Assembly: GCA_003993805.1 (NCBI GenBank)
Contig: RSEF01000001.1
Span: forward strand, 94,763,814 to 94,827,813
Source of the DNA: Himantopus leucocephalus
Lineage: Eukaryota; Chordata; Aves; Charadriiformes; Recurvirostridae
Direction: 5' to 3'
DNA: 64,000 bases
Positions 1-14,224 of this stretch are shown piece by piece. The first letter of the stretch is position 1. The number at the start of each line of letters is the position of its first letter. Below the pieces are notes generated by a model. The model did not search any database, was not told where the DNA came from, and saw only the letters and a program-made list of their open reading frames with translations. Position numbers and translations under genes: made by a program.

Positions 1-2140
1 GCAAGAAGGGAGGTCTGGCTTAGAAAAAAAATGCATGAGTCTTGGACTGAGAATTTATTGTGTTTCTCAAGGAGAGAAGGAAACATTTTCATTATGTGCA
101 CTATGTCTCTGCCCTTGTCCTTAGTGTTGCAAGTTCCCTGGGATGTGGTTGGTGAAGAGAAGCCATACTGCTTAACAGGTGGTCATGAAACACAGATAGA
201 TGTTCAAATTGTAATCATCTATGACCATACAAAGTATTTCATGCTTTATGTCACACACACACACAAAAAAATCACAATGCTGCCAGTGTTCAGGGAAAGA
301 GCCAGATCCAACAGCAGATCCTTCACTGCTGAATTCCTCAGTCTCTGTGAGTCCTCGTGCTGCACCATGTTGATCAGCTCCATTCCTTCCCCCATTGATG
401 AGGCCACAAATGTTTCCTCCATTTGGTCCCAACCTGTAACTGGGGGTGGGTGGGGACAACATAAGCTTTCTTCATGTTCTCTTCTTTCATATTTGGAACC
501 TCTTCACCTCTGCTTCCCTCCCTCTTTTCTCTCCCTGCTTTCTAAACTTTCAGCTCCATTTCACCCTTACTGTGTGTCCATTTTTGCCTTCATACTAAGC
601 AGCTTTTCATTCATACCCCTTCCCACTCTCTGCTTCCCTTGTCCTTTTCTTGTTTCTATTCTTCCTTATTCAGTATATATTCCTCTATGCTCACCCTCCC
701 CATAGCATCCTCATTATTCCCAAGTGTGGTTTATTGAAGTGTATGGATGTGAGTGTGCAAACCTGCCCTAAACTTTTCTCTCTTTACCCTACTAAGTGCA
801 TGCAATTGGAGCAGGGTAGTAAGTGGTCATCCAGTAAGGGGAGAGCATCATTATTGCTATTTTACAAGGGGAACTGAGGTACAGAGAAGCAAGGCATTGG
901 AAGAAGTGGAGACTAGAATCTGGACTCCTGTGGTTTGACACCTGCAGGATTTTTTTCTTTTCCCTTCTTTTCTCAACACAGTCTTTCCCATCCTCTTGTT
1001 ACAAGTGTCTCTTCCACTGATTTTCTCTTCCCTCATTTTCTCACTCATGCATTTGGCCTATTTCCTCATTTATTTCTCAACACACTTCCTCCATGACTGT
1101 TGTCTGTTTTGCTTTCTTTTTTCCCGTGCTGGCTCTACTTCTCAGATTTGTTCTCCCTGAATTGCTGCACTTTGGTTGTTTCTTGGGTATGCTGTGTGCT
1201 GTGACAATGTCTCATTTTTCTTCCTCAATTTCATTGCTGCATGACAGACAGGAGAAAAGTGTCCAGTAAAGAGACAGAAGAAGGAAAGAGGCTTTAAAGA
1301 GAAGCATGGCTCAGACACTCCCCAGGAAATGGTATTTGAATGGCCAGCATTTCACAAGCTCTAATTTATTTTTTTTAAAGAGGGACCCACTGTCAGGTTG
1401 AGAGAAACTGATCACTTCAGGAAAGGTGCCAGATCTTAAAGTAAGCTACATATCCAAATATAGCAGATCAGGGTCAGGAGCAATTGCCTTTTCCAGTGCA
1501 CAGCCAGTTGTTTGGTTGGGTTTTTTTCCAGAAATTAGGGGCAGTGATTACTGATGTGCCACAGGGCAACTGAAGTTGTTTTAGATACCGCTCTCTCAAG
1601 CAGTAGTCTGATTTTTAGAGGGAGTTGTGTGTTAGGAACACTTGCTTCTTATTGCAAGTAGGATCTTCCAAGAATTTATCTTTTCTTTGGAAAGTTTTAA
1701 CTCTTGCCTCTAAGATTCTTACAGGACTTCTGGCTTCTGAGTTCCCCCACACTCTGAGGTAGCTTGGCTTGGAAAAAAGTGCCTGCTTCCTTATGGCTCT
1801 ATTTTGAGAAATCACCAGTTTCTAGGCAAAGAACTTTGCTATTAGACTACATCCCATTGAGTAGTAGTAGGAGACGTGGCACAAGAAAGACTGCAACCAC
1901 AGTGGCAAATGTGACTGTCTCCCAAAACAAATATCAGAACATTGTACAAGACAAGTACAGAGTGCAATGAAATATTCATATACGTGCATTGCTTATATGA
2001 ATAAGCCTGAAAAAGACCTTTTGAAATCTTTTATTTCGGAAATCACTTTCTCCTCACTCTCCTTTCTTTGCATCTTCTTCCTTTTCTCCTTTCCTGAACT
2101 TTTCTATTATGAGTCATCCCAGACTCGTTCTTTTATCGTT
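1..2140. other. intergenic, nothing recognised
   Basis: Pyrimidine-rich stretches occur (about 475-680 and 940-1110). ORFs such as 31-705 are low-complexity readings without a known domain. No exon with conserved protein sequence is visible. Confidence 0.6.
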
Positions 2141-3505
2141 TCAGGGCCATGACTGCAGTAATAGGCCTTAGTGGCCTTTACCAGCCTCAACTGGAGCCTT
2201 CACCCTCATCCTCTGCCCTCTGAACTTCATTTAAGCTCAGGCCTGGGTCTCCAGTCTCTATTTGTGGTCTGTTGCAAGTATACCTATCTGCAGCTCCAGC
2301 TCTATCACAGCTGTGCCTGGCCATGGACCCTATTATTCTAGATCTTGACCTAGAAATTGACTTCCTGGTTTGACCTTGGATATGGCTTATCACTGTGGAC
2401 CTGCCTGGCAGTGATAGGACTGTGTGTGACTCTGGTTTCTTTCACTGGATCTGACCTGGACCCTGCCTTTAGCCTGCCTTGTGATTATGGACTTACCCGA
2501 TGATCTGTATTCTTGACAGAATAACTACCTATCCCTATCTATAACTACCTAAGTACCATCCCCACGCCTGCCTTGCTTGCCTTGCTCAGGGGCTGTAGGG
2601 ACTGGGCCCTGGCTGGTGAGGCCCCTGCCCTACCAGCCTTGCTGAGCAGACACTTGTCTGCTGGCTCCCTGTCCCTTAAAAAGCAGCTGGAGCTCACTGC
2701 TCCCTGAAAGTCAACTGAGGCTTTCTTGAGCTCTGAGGTGAACCCCATGGAGCTGGGCCCACCAGTAAGCAGGGCCTATGATCCCTTTTGAGGGACCAGC
2801 CTGGCCTTGGGTGCTGCCCCCAGGATTCTGAATGAAGCCCCCTGCCCTCCCAGCTGCCCAGCCTCTGGTTCTCCCCAGGGGTGGCCTGGACCTTTCTCTT
2901 CAATCCCGCTGAGCCTCCAAAACTCCTCATGGGCAACCTGCCCCCCTTCCCCAGGCTTTAAAGCCCCTATATGCCATGCCCATTGCCCAATTTCTCATCC
3001 CTTTCCTGGCTCTTTACCCTTGGAAATTGCCCTGTGAAATCCCATAGCAATTAAATCACTCTACAGCATGTCCATTTTGAACCCAGATCTCTGTAGGATG
3101 TGAGGGGGATCTGCTGAGAGGGGAGGCTGCAGTCAGAGCCATGAGTGAACTAAGAGGCCTTAATAGCCCTGACCCGGTTGAACTTGTGCTTCCTCCCACA
3201 TCCTCTGCCCAGTTTAAGTGTAGGGCTGGGCAGTCACTGTGCTGTGTCTGACCCTGACTGCCACCACTGTGTCTGATCCTGACACTGACTGGCATTCCTC
3301 CTTGAACTTGGACCCGTCTCATCATCATGGACTTCCCCGGTGATGTCTTGTCTGACCGTGACTACCATCCCCAGGCCTGTCCTGCTTGTCCTGCTCAGGG
3401 CTGTGGGGACTAAGCCCTGGCAGATGAGGCCCCTACTCAGCTGGCCTTGTTATCACACTCAGTTGCCGGCTCCCTATTTCTTAGGGACCATCTGACCCCC
3501 ACTGC
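2141..3505 (+). repeat. unclassified ~1 kb repeat, one full unit plus a partial second
   Basis: Two head-to-tail copies of a GC-richer repeat are visible. The landmark GGCCTTAGTGGCC (2164-2176) recurs as GGCCTTAATAGCC (3156-3168), and CATCCTCTGCCC (2207-2218) recurs at 3199-3210; both are 992 bp apart. Further on, ACCATCCCCA and GAGGCCCCTgCCC-type words recur about 807 bp apart, showing a deletion of about 185 bp in the second copy. Similarity fades near 3505. The ORFs inside are not recognisable proteins. I cannot assign it to a named family; a tandem satellite or an unrecognised LTR are both possible. Confidence 0.7.
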
Positions 3506-6500
3506 CTTTAACACACATCTTTTCATTCCTCTTCTGCTTTTGTCTTTGCAATACCAAGCTTCTGTGTCCATACCACATCTCATTTTCTGCCTTTATTTGC
3601 TCAACAAGTGTCCTCTTTCTCATCCTCTCATTTTAGCCCATCCTCTCACCTGCTGATGGACTGTTTCCCTCTTGCTGTCCGTTCTTGGCTGTGTGAATCA
3701 TGGTCTCGCTTTTTGGTGGTATGAAGGCATTAGAGAAGACTGGGCAGTAAGTGGCCTGGAACATAGCCACCAGACAGATGTTAAATCCCAGGGAAACTAT
3801 CAGGATGGGATTACGCCCCATCAAATTTGCCTGTTCAGCACAAGACACTTTAGATCCTCACCCCTTCTCAGTTAATGGAGTCAGGATTTCCCTAGCACCA
3901 CAGCCTTACTCAGGGCGCATTGTGACATCACTGGGCTCGTGTGACATATGCTGTTAGGCAGAAACACTGTGAACTTCACGTCATTGGTAGCTAACAACAC
4001 CCCAGAGCATGAAAAGAGTGTGAAAGCTTTTGAGAATCAATAAGAGTATGTCTCTGCTCAAAGTTAAAAAGAAATAGAATGAAAAGGATAGGACACCAAC
4101 TGACATGAAAATTCACACAATCTTTAACATTTCTGTGGCTCCCTCTTACAAGTAGTGCTTACAAGTAACTGACTGAAACTGGACAAAAAATGTTTTATAA
4201 GACTGATGCAAGTGGAGGGGAAAGGAAAATGTAATGACTTTCCCTCTTCAGTGCTTAACCTGTATTAGTATTTTGTTCTGTTTGGCTCACACAGCCTCAG
4301 CAAATAGACATAAATTTTAAAAAAGCAACAGTAGAATGACAAGCATGTGTTTTTAAATGTCCTCTAGATGGTGATCTAACAACACCAATGCAGAAACAGC
4401 TCATCTTAGAAAGCACCTATTCTACAGGGGGGGAAATAAATCTAATCCTACTAACTCTTGCCATTCACTTTGCCAGAGCATATTGACCACTCTAATTGAG
4501 TCTCTGTCCAGACTACATTTTAGGACTCTGATGCTGACTTTCCACCATCTAGCCTGGGAAACAATTTTCTAATTATTTTCAAACTCACATTTAACACCAG
4601 CTATCATTTGCTGTACCAAATATCTTACACACTTCCTGTATTTACATACAGTTTTATGTTACCATTGGTTTTCCCTTTTCCTTTGATTTCTTTCCTTTTC
4701 TACTATTAATAATGGTCTTTTTACTCAAGATCTTCACATTTTTTTCCGAGATATCCCAAAACCTGTCTGTAATTTAGGCAGGTCAGGAATTTAGCTGGTC
4801 AAATCAAGATGATAATTATCCCAGGCCTATGAAAGTCACTACAGAAGTAAGCTCATGCAAGGATATATATACTCTGATTTATAGACACTGAGATGACTAC
4901 ATCACGTGGTGGTCTTGGGTCATCTTCAGCTTGCTGTCCAAAACATTAAAGGATGTTTTTCCAGCTAGTCTTCAGAAGATTTTACACTCAGCCCAGAAAG
5001 TGCTGATTAGAACCAAACTTCAGGAGCTTAGAAGATCAATTTTTCAGAAATATTCATTAAGTTGAATGGTTGAATGTTACATGGCTGTATAAATTTCTTA
5101 TATACTGTCTCCCAGTGAATGGTGTGTAATAACAAGTGAGATCAATATACCAGGTATCAGTAGCTATATACTCTAACACAGGAGAAGGACAAAAGCTTCA
5201 ACAGATCTGCAGACAGAGTGCATTGGACAGAGTAAGAGGGAGCGAGACTGGAACGTAGGATTTTCAGTCCTGCAGTGTGACTAGAAAAGCAACTTCAAGG
5301 GACATGTTCCCTACAGAGATCTCTGGATCTGTACCCAATTCAGTGTAAGATTGTATATCAAAGTTGTTCTGCATTCCTCACAGGGACTGTGGAATACTTT
5401 CAAGTCCTCACCTACACCTCTGAAATTCTTTATTTAACCAAAGTAGGTAAGTAAATAGATGCCAGATGTGGAAACTCATGCTACTGCTGAGGTCATGATG
5501 ACATATTCATTCTGGCATAAATCCAGGCTTCTGCCTCAGCAAGGGATCCTGCCACAGGACGCTTGCTCCTACATCTTTTCCTGTGCTGACACTAGTGTTG
5601 ATATAGCTCAGTTAATGAGGCATATTAGGCAACAAAACCATTTTAAATACAGGTTTTATTAGGTCACTTTTCTAACGGGTGAGTTTTGGATCCAGTTAAC
5701 TGTGCAGTCACACAAACGCTAGTCTGTGGCTAGGGAGTAGAAACAAATAATTGGGGCAGTGTAGAGGAAGGCTAGTCTGCCCTTTACTGCATGCCAGACA
5801 CTACAAATTCAATAGAAGCTGTGGCCTTAAAAAGATACAAAGTGACTACGCAATCCTTGCTTGAGTTCAGAGAGCTCTGACTCTTCTTTTCCTTCATTTG
5901 TGGTTATATATGTTCACCAGTAAAGAATATGTGTAATGAAAATAGAAAAGGGATGTACTAAGATGAAATGTGAAATGAGAAAGATTTAAACTAATAACAG
6001 TGCTCCTTAAACACAGCCCCGTGACTGAAAAGTTCATAAAATCAAAATGAAGAATTCCTTTGTAAAAAGGAAAAAATATGGAGAACAGAACCTGACCGTC
6101 TAGCAAATGGGTTTTTACTCAGTGTGGCTGACAGTAGTAGGATATTCAGCTCTCCATCTCAGACCTTGTATGCATATTTCTCTGGATGTTCCCTGTTACA
6201 GTGTTTTGCATGTGCAGGTGCAAGTACATGTGAAAATTTCAATGTGTATGCATTTAACACAAGAAAGATAGAGCAAAAAAAGGTTGAAAGAGTTAAAGTA
6301 ATATTGACTTTTTCCCCCCACTTCAACTCTGTTCCCAGAATTAAATCACAATTTGTCAGCATTGCCACTGAATGTGGAGGCAAAGATTGCTCTACATTAT
6401 ACAAATCTATCTTCGATAGATTAATCAAACTTATTTGTTTAAAAAGTTGTTGGTTATTGTGCCTAAGTTGGACATATTTTGAAATCTTTTTGTGCTTGAG

Positions 6501-6892
6501 CTCCCATGGCCTACACACTAGTAGCTTAACATGACTTCCTGCTTCTGAAGAGGACTGACTCCATTCAAAAATCTCACTCCACATGGCCTCGTCCTTTTCT
6601 GGAATCCTCACAGTAGTTTCTGCTTATTGTCACACTGACTGCACTAGCCAACCGATTCCTGCCTAAGGCTGTGCTTTTCTAACCAGACCAAGAGATACAG
6701 GTGCATTTCTGTAGCCAATGTAGTGAATTTTTAGTGTAGTCTAAAGGACTGCCCTTGGACTCCTCTGAAGTAGAGGCTTCAAGGGAGAAAAGAACAGTGA
6801 ATGTGGATTTCTCTGTCCATACAGTGGATCCAGAGTGGTGGGGAATGAGCAGCCTATGAGAGGGATAAATACGTTAAAACAATTGGGTAGAG
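3506..6892. other. intergenic, nothing recognised
   Basis: AT-rich sequence without repeats that I can name. ORFs on both strands at 6124-6611 overlap and have no recognisable domain. Confidence 0.6.
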
Positions 6893-7022
6893 TCATAGAA
6901 TCATAGAATCATAGAATACCGGGTTGGAAGGGACCTCAAGGATCATCTGGTCCAACCTTTCTTGGCAAAAGCATGGTCTAAACAGGATGGCTCAGTACCC
7001 TGTCCAGCTGAATCTTAAAAGT
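6893..7022 (-). mobile_element. CR1 LINE 3' end fragment
   Basis: Three copies of the TCATAGAA 8-mer, followed by GGTTGGAAGGGACCT and ATCTGGTCCAACC, are the reverse complement of the CR1 3' terminus. The element is 5'-truncated to about 130 bp and oriented on the minus strand. Confidence 0.95.
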
Positions 7023-10000
7023 GTCATAGCAATAATTTATCTTTCTAGGGATTTTGACTCAATATTTCATGTTTTCCTCCCTTAGCTAATTCTGCAACAT
7101 GACCCAGTGTGAGGTGCAAAGACAATCAAAATATCCAGCCAGGACAGCACATTGGCCACTGCTCTTACATTGCGCTGGGGGAGGGGGATAAGACAAACTA
7201 GTTAATGTATGCTTTCTGCGTCATCAGGTTGAAAGAGCTGGTGCGTGAAATCTAGTAAAGCAGCTCTCCGGTCCAGTGAAGCACAGGACAATTGGCAGCA
7301 CCAGGAAGGTTATCACTGTCTGCATCAGATGACTCTCCTATGTGAGGTCAAAACCCCATTGGATTTGTAATGAGGAGGTGGAGGAGGCTGTAAAGTCATT
7401 CCCAAGATGGAGCAGTAAGGGCCTTGAGGCAAAAAGGAGCCAATGGAGGGAGGAAAGGAAATGGACCGAAAGATCATAATCAGTGAATTTCTGCATCCTA
7501 CCCCAAGGCCGTATTCCTCAGAGAACAGGATAGTGCCAGGCAACTGAAGGCATACCCCACCCACTGGCTGATTTTGATGCCACGATGAGAAAACTGATAG
7601 AGATGGAGAACTTGGGGATACTCCAGTCTGTAACAGGGGACTCCGGAACATGACTGAGAGCAGCTCCCCTTGGGAGTGCCCAGAACTACAAAAGCCAGGC
7701 AATAGGGTAGGGGGTAATGGCACATGCAGAACTGTGTGAAGATCCAGGAACAGAAATAAGTTGAGAGATGCAGGGCAGGACAGAGGGAATTGACAGAGGC
7801 TTTTTGGGACCATAGGGTGGGAATGACTGGGCAGCTGAAAGACAGGAATGATGGATGTTGTTCTGGTTTTGAGTTCTGGCTTTGAGATGAATGAACTGCT
7901 GCAGCTCAGGCCACAGATAGTTGTGAGTGGAGGTGTGTGGTGAAGTGACTGCAGACAGATCTATATTATGATCCAGTGTTGCAGGGAGACAAAAAGTACA
8001 CTGCAAAATCTGAGAAACTAGTTCCCCTCTGGCAGACAGTTCTGTTAATTTTCTGTCATGCTTATTATCAGAATGGTAACTAGTCTGCTGGAATCTGTTT
8101 TTCTTGACTGTCACATGCATTACACAGGAAGGCATGCACCCTCCCTCTTTGCTTTCTTATGCAGAGTTCACAGCTTCTGAAGTCATCAGTACATAGAAAA
8201 CTTAGAAAAAGGGGTGAGAAAAAGCAGAAACCTGTCTGGGATTTCAACATGTGGCCATTTTTCACCAGTAATATTGGATCCTGAAAATGAAAATGTCTTG
8301 CTTCTTCTAACAGCAGGTACCAGCAGTCAGGTTGTATTATCCCACGCAAGAGATGAAGATAACATCCTTACCCCAGAGGTTTCATCTATCTCACCATGAC
8401 ACAGTAACAAGAAATGAAAAGGTCCTGAGCTGGGACTGATGGTGACAATGGCTGATGATTATTTAACAAAACAGTGCAAATTGGATTTCCACTGAAGCAT
8501 GGGCTGTATTGCCACTTTCTCTTCTCATTCTCTCCTTATGCCATTTCTGTTTTCATCTGCTCTTGTCTTGATGGCTATTAATTATTTAAAATAATAACAG
8601 TGGAAGCATACACAAGATACATAGTGTGAATCAAACATATATTAAACTTAGCCTTCTTTAATAGCAAGAAAAAGAGTCACCTCCAAGAGGTAATCCTTCC
8701 CAACCAGCTCAAATAGCTGTACTAGTACAGGTTAAAGCACTTTTTACACTAACTGAGACTTAACTAATTTTTAAATATCTAGATTTAACTAAGATAAGCA
8801 CCCTTGCTTGTGATTTTGAAGAAAGTGAGTTCAGATAAAAGAGGAAGTTCACAGTTGGGAGCTTCCAAATTGGAGTACTCCACTGCCTGCCAGGGCATGA
8901 AGAACCTGATGCCTTCAGCAGCAGCAAAGGAGTCAGCCTAGCCTAGGGAGAAGCAGCTTTAACTGTTGAAGCACCTTTCTTGTCTGGCCTGTCAAGCCTT
9001 ACATCATTTATCCAAATATCTTTATGGCAATCATCAACGACCTCCCTAAGCATTCAATAAATGTTGAAATCTCCTTTACAATGGTCTTACTATGTTTGCT
9101 TTAAAGCATTCTTTTGTTCTTTCGCTAATTTACTTCAGGCTACCCTGGCCAAATTCAGACATAAGATAAAACATAAATGACTTGAAAAGAGTTTCAGCTT
9201 CTTATACTTATTGTTGCTAAGCAAGTTCTTAAGAAAATTAATAAACTACCTGTAAGATTATAAGAAATACAATATGGCAGATTTTGTTTGCCTTCTGCTC
9301 TCTGAATATGCTGGCTTAATATTTTCAGGGTTCTTTTTTTAGTTATGAAATCTAGGAAGTAACTTTTTAAAAAGCTGGCAAAATTCATGGACTCAGTCCA
9401 ATATGCACTGTAGGCTTCGAAGATATTTTGGCAGAAGGCACATGTAGTGCTTGTACAATGCATTTCCCATGGAATCTGCATATATCCATCCGTCTGGTTT
9501 TTATGATGTAGATATTAATGTGTTTTTCATTTGTGACGCTATCTAAGGCCTTTACGGAAAAAGATATAATTTCATGTTTATTTAATTAAAATAATAAATA
9601 TAATTAGACATTATTGTTTAATAAATTAATATACATCATTATGGCAATAGAATGAGGCCTCCAAATCGGTGGGAGCTACATATACCCAGGGTTCTTGCAA
9701 ATGTGAATGTGAGGCAACTCTCCATGCATTTATCGAAAGTAGAGAGAAGAGGAATGGTACAGCTACCATGGGAATGCAAAAGTCATTAGGTGCATTGTCA
9801 GGGCCTTGAATTCCTTTCTCCCCAGGCAAAACGACAATGACATTGTTCTGACATGTTTTCTTTATGAATGGGCAATTATACAAGGTTCTGTCTTAATTTC
9901 TCTTGAACCTGTTCCAGAATTGACCACATGATGTAACTATTCATTAGATAAGGTACACAAATCACTGCTGCAGTCTCCTTCCAGGCTGTAATTTGGTTTG

Positions 10001-13000
10001 GGGTAAATGAGGGCAGTACAATGATAAGATGGAGAGCCAAGATAATTTGGTAGTTTGTAAGAAAGACTGTGATAGTTCACTGCTGTCAGAGGTGTTACTA
10101 TAAGCTGCCCCTGAGCCGCATAATCTGTGTCATGCAATATATTTCAGTCACTCTTACTAGCAAGGAAGAATATTTAGTAAAAGAACTAAATAAATAATTA
10201 TATGTTTAAACAATTAAATATGATTATTAAGAAAATGAGTCTTATTTAATTTTTATTATTTGTATCATGTTTTCTAAATAGCCATGGAACGCTACTGAAT
10301 TTCCTATGGGATAGATATCATGCCAGTTTCTCTTTGTTCAGCAAAGATTTTATTCTTACAGTCTCACTGTTTCTTCCTTTGGTATTTATAAGCCTGGGTT
10401 TGCATTATTGACTTGCTGTAATGGAATAGGCAGATGTATGAGATTGCACTGCCTCTTTAAATATAACTGTATTCTGATTTTGAAAAGAAGTCAGTTGCAA
10501 AATAGCAATGGTTTCATTTGGAGCCAAGATTTTGCTTAAGTAGTATCTGCATGTGTACTAGCTGAGTGGGAGTATCGCAAATAGTCTTCAAGGTGTCTGA
10601 CGAAGCTAGTTACACAATACTGTACTCTAGAAGTTTGAGAGTGCTTTTTTTTTTCTTCCAGTTTGCTGAAACAAAACCAGTTAACCCAAGATTGAATGTT
10701 TTGATGATATTTCTTGGTAAATTATTTGAATTGTGTAAATAGAGTTGTCTGGAGAGGGGGAAAGAAGTATTTGTGTCCCACCATGAAGCATTTAGACTGG
10801 GAGGGCTGTGTTGCAGGACGGACTGGACAAGTAATGGCTGCAGCTTCAAAGATATGATCTTAGATGCTTTGCATTATCTACATCTTCTGTAATGTGCTTG
10901 ACCTTCTCTTTATCTATCAGATAAAGCTCTTTTAAAGCTGGGCCCTCTCTTTTACAGATATTCCTTCCAAAATGGGAATACATTGATACTGCCAACAAAT
11001 GACATCTCCTGTTTATAAGGCAAGTGAACTTGTTCTGAAAGGGTAGTTGTGGCAGAAGTACTTCCTAGTACCATAGTACTGTCATGCTTTCTTAGAATTG
11101 CAACAGAGGGCAGAAGTTGCCAGAATGTACATTCTTCCAATAATAGTCTTGATAATGCGATGCCCAACCTGTAATCTGATCTGTACATTTTGCAATGTGT
11201 GAACCATGCCCACCACTGCAGCACCTGAGCTCAACTATATATTGAGTTTCTTTGTGTGTCTTGTAGTCTAGCCGTGGGAAACAAATAGCAGAAGTTGTTT
11301 TGAAGATTTTTTTGTTCTTGTTCCTCCTTCTTTCCAAAGATAGCAGATTCACAAATGTTTTTGTGAAGATGAACCCCAAAGGTGGGGAAGTTCAAATGCC
11401 TTATGTTTAGTAACTTACGAGACTGCCTTCTAATCTTCTTTTGATGTGAGACGACATAGTTAAAAGGTATATACTTAGGGTTTTCTTCTCATGACTTCCT
11501 AGTCATGGCTTAGAATGTTTGCTATTTCTATATAACATAATCAACATGCTTTTAATACAAAAACTATTTTATATAATTTCATAGGAAAGGATAATAATAC
11601 ACAGAGCATAGGCAATATTAAAGAACTGACACAAAAGATAATAAAATGGTAGAAATTATATTTACTTCCTGGTAGTGAGAAGTATTCTTAAAATTGCAAA
11701 ATGATCTTTTATTAGCCATACAGCAAGTTACTCCTGTTTTTTCAAGTAATTTTTTCATTTGGGTAAGGTTTCAATGTATATCACTCCCCTAGGGTATATA
11801 GCTGTTGAAAAACTCTAACCATTTAAATTATTTAGTGTTAAGTTATATTATAATTTATTGTCAGATTATCATTTCTCTATTTATTATTTAAAAATATGTC
11901 CCACAGGTAATGTAAAAAAAGCAACAATAGCTGAATGACTGCTCTAATTCATAGAGTCATCACCAAGATGTCTTTATGAAATACTCACTGTATGGCAACA
12001 TGTGAACTAAAAATGCAGGTAAGGGTTTGTGTTCATGATAACATGGCAAAGAAATCAGTATAGGTAGTTTCAGACATAGCTGCAGTAGTTGAAGTAACTA
12101 CCAGTTCAGATAAAGTTTAGTAGTTTGTATTGTCAGTATTATTGCTTCCATTTTTTTTTAAATAATCAGTAACAATCAGTTCTCAACTTCTTGACAATAA
12201 TGTAACCTTTTCAAACGCACTTTTAACCAAAAATGTTATGGACCTAAAAGTGTCCATGAAACAGCTGCAGAGCTGCAGAGCACTCATGGGTCTGCAAATC
12301 CATAATGTTTTTTGAACTTTGGAAATGAGCTGGCAAAACAATCCCTACAGGTTTTATAAGTATTAGCATATTGATTATATGTACAAGCTTCTCATACTCC
12401 AAGTTATGATTACATTATTTCTGAGAAAGAACAGGCGTCAGAGTTTTGTTACTGGATGGTGGAAATGAAAATGCCTCAAACTGTCAGGAAAAGGAAATTT
12501 CCAAATAAGTAAAGACTAAAAACACTACATAGTCTAAAGAAGAAAGGAGCAAGAGGTGACATTACACATTTTAAAGACTGGAACAAAAACACTAAACTGA
12601 TGATCTGCTCTGTAACAAAAATAATCAGTTTTCACATAAAATTTGTATATGGCATCATGTGAGAAAAGATTGGGAGATTTATAGTTGACTTCAGAAGGAA
12701 CTTAAGAGGCAGAGAAGGCTTTAATACATAACAATTTTCCTTGGCAATCCTACATACAGGAGGAGCCAAATGGAATAAGTGTATTCAGTTAGCATTTCCT
12801 TTTCAGTAAACTTGGTGACTCCAAAAGGCAAATTATGGAAAAATGCCGTGGGTGCACAAGGGATGTTCAGGTGGAAAAATACTTTGTGGTCTTTTCCCCA
12901 GGGTTTGGATGAAGGTCACCCAGATACAGTGTTCTTACAGCAGCTCTAGAGACGTGACCTCTGATCTTACAGGCTTGAAATCAGAAGATGGGCAAAGACT

Positions 13001-14224
13001 TGGGCCCTAATGCTGGTTACTCTGCTGTATTAATGGGAAATCATCTACTTAAGAGCTTCAGCTGATCTGATTTAGTGTTTGTGGAGGTCCTACTCTAAGT
13101 GGAAGGTTACACTGGATATCTCAAGAGGTGTCTTCCTGAAAAATGTGATGCTAACATTTTATTTTTTTGGAGAACGATGACCTTGAACCTCCAGCAACTT
13201 GACTATGAAATCACAAGAAGCAGATGAGAAGTTGCTTCTTCCTAACTATAAATGCAAAGATCATATATGTTTCAAGGGATATCAGATTAAGAAACAGAAT
13301 GGTTCATAGGGCACTCTTGTGTGCAGAGAAAGCTAAAAGGGTCTTTGTTGAAGCAGGTTTACCCTGCAGTCTGTAGTGGTGAGATACCCGAGCTAGTTCT
13401 AAATTAGCTAGCTTGGTTGGTGGCAGCAATATCAGTTTACACTGAATTCTGAGCTGCTGTGGCTGCTTGGTGGAAGGTTCTCATCCAAAATCCTTTAGCT
13501 AATACACAGAGATACCACGGTGGTGGTTGTACCCTTCGTGTGTATATATGTTCCAAATAAGTCAAAGTTAAAATTATTTGGTAGAGGGTACATCTTGGGA
13601 AAAGAGTTGTTTTCCAGGTGTTATGAAAGGCAAATTCTTTTTTCCCCCGCAAATTGAGATCTTGCAAGTTTATTTTAGCAAAATTCAAATCCTCCAAACC
13701 TCATACATTTTAGTTCAGAGAATAATTTAAAAATTAATGCTAGAAAGTGAAGTTTCTCTTGTTTCCTAAGGTCAGCCATTAAAAATTATTTTTCCAGCAG
13801 AAATAAGAGATGCAGCTTTAGCCCTTTGCTACTTGTAAGTACAATTTATTGATTTAGTTACAACAGATCATGACTATATCACAAATTGAAGCATGTTTGT
13901 AAGCAGTATTCAGGTCTCAGCAAGTGCTGAAAATACAAATAGAGCTGGTTCACACAAAAACCCCTGAAGGACAAGACAGTCACATTTGTTGGGTAGTTGT
14001 TTACCTCCAGTAACCGCTTTGGCTAATGCTTGAAGATGACAGTGATGTAATTTTGATGGCTGTACAGCTCTAGCATGCATTAACATCAGTAAACAGGTAA
14101 TCATCAGATACAGGAAGTTCATATGTTAATTACCAAAATTTTAAAGAGTTGTCAAATTTTTAGTTCTTAAAAGCACTTCAGTAGATTTATAGCCTTTAAA
14201 GCGTCTGTACTCTCTCCTTGCTCA
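7023..14224. other. intergenic, no gene recognised
   Basis: A somewhat GC-richer, purine-rich stretch (about 7240-8000) gives overlapping minus-strand ORFs at 7325-7813 and 7686-8135. They lack domains and look compositional. The rest is AT-rich with nothing notable. Confidence 0.55.

Noticed and set aside
31..705. 225-codon ORF at the start of the window
   Set aside because: Its second half is a low-complexity Ser/Pro/Leu/Phe reading of a pyrimidine-rich tract. No domain or conserved motif.
7325..8135. Overlapping minus-strand ORFs of 162 and 149 codons
   Set aside because: No recognisable domain, the frames overlap one another, and the composition is skewed. No splice context or homology was seen.
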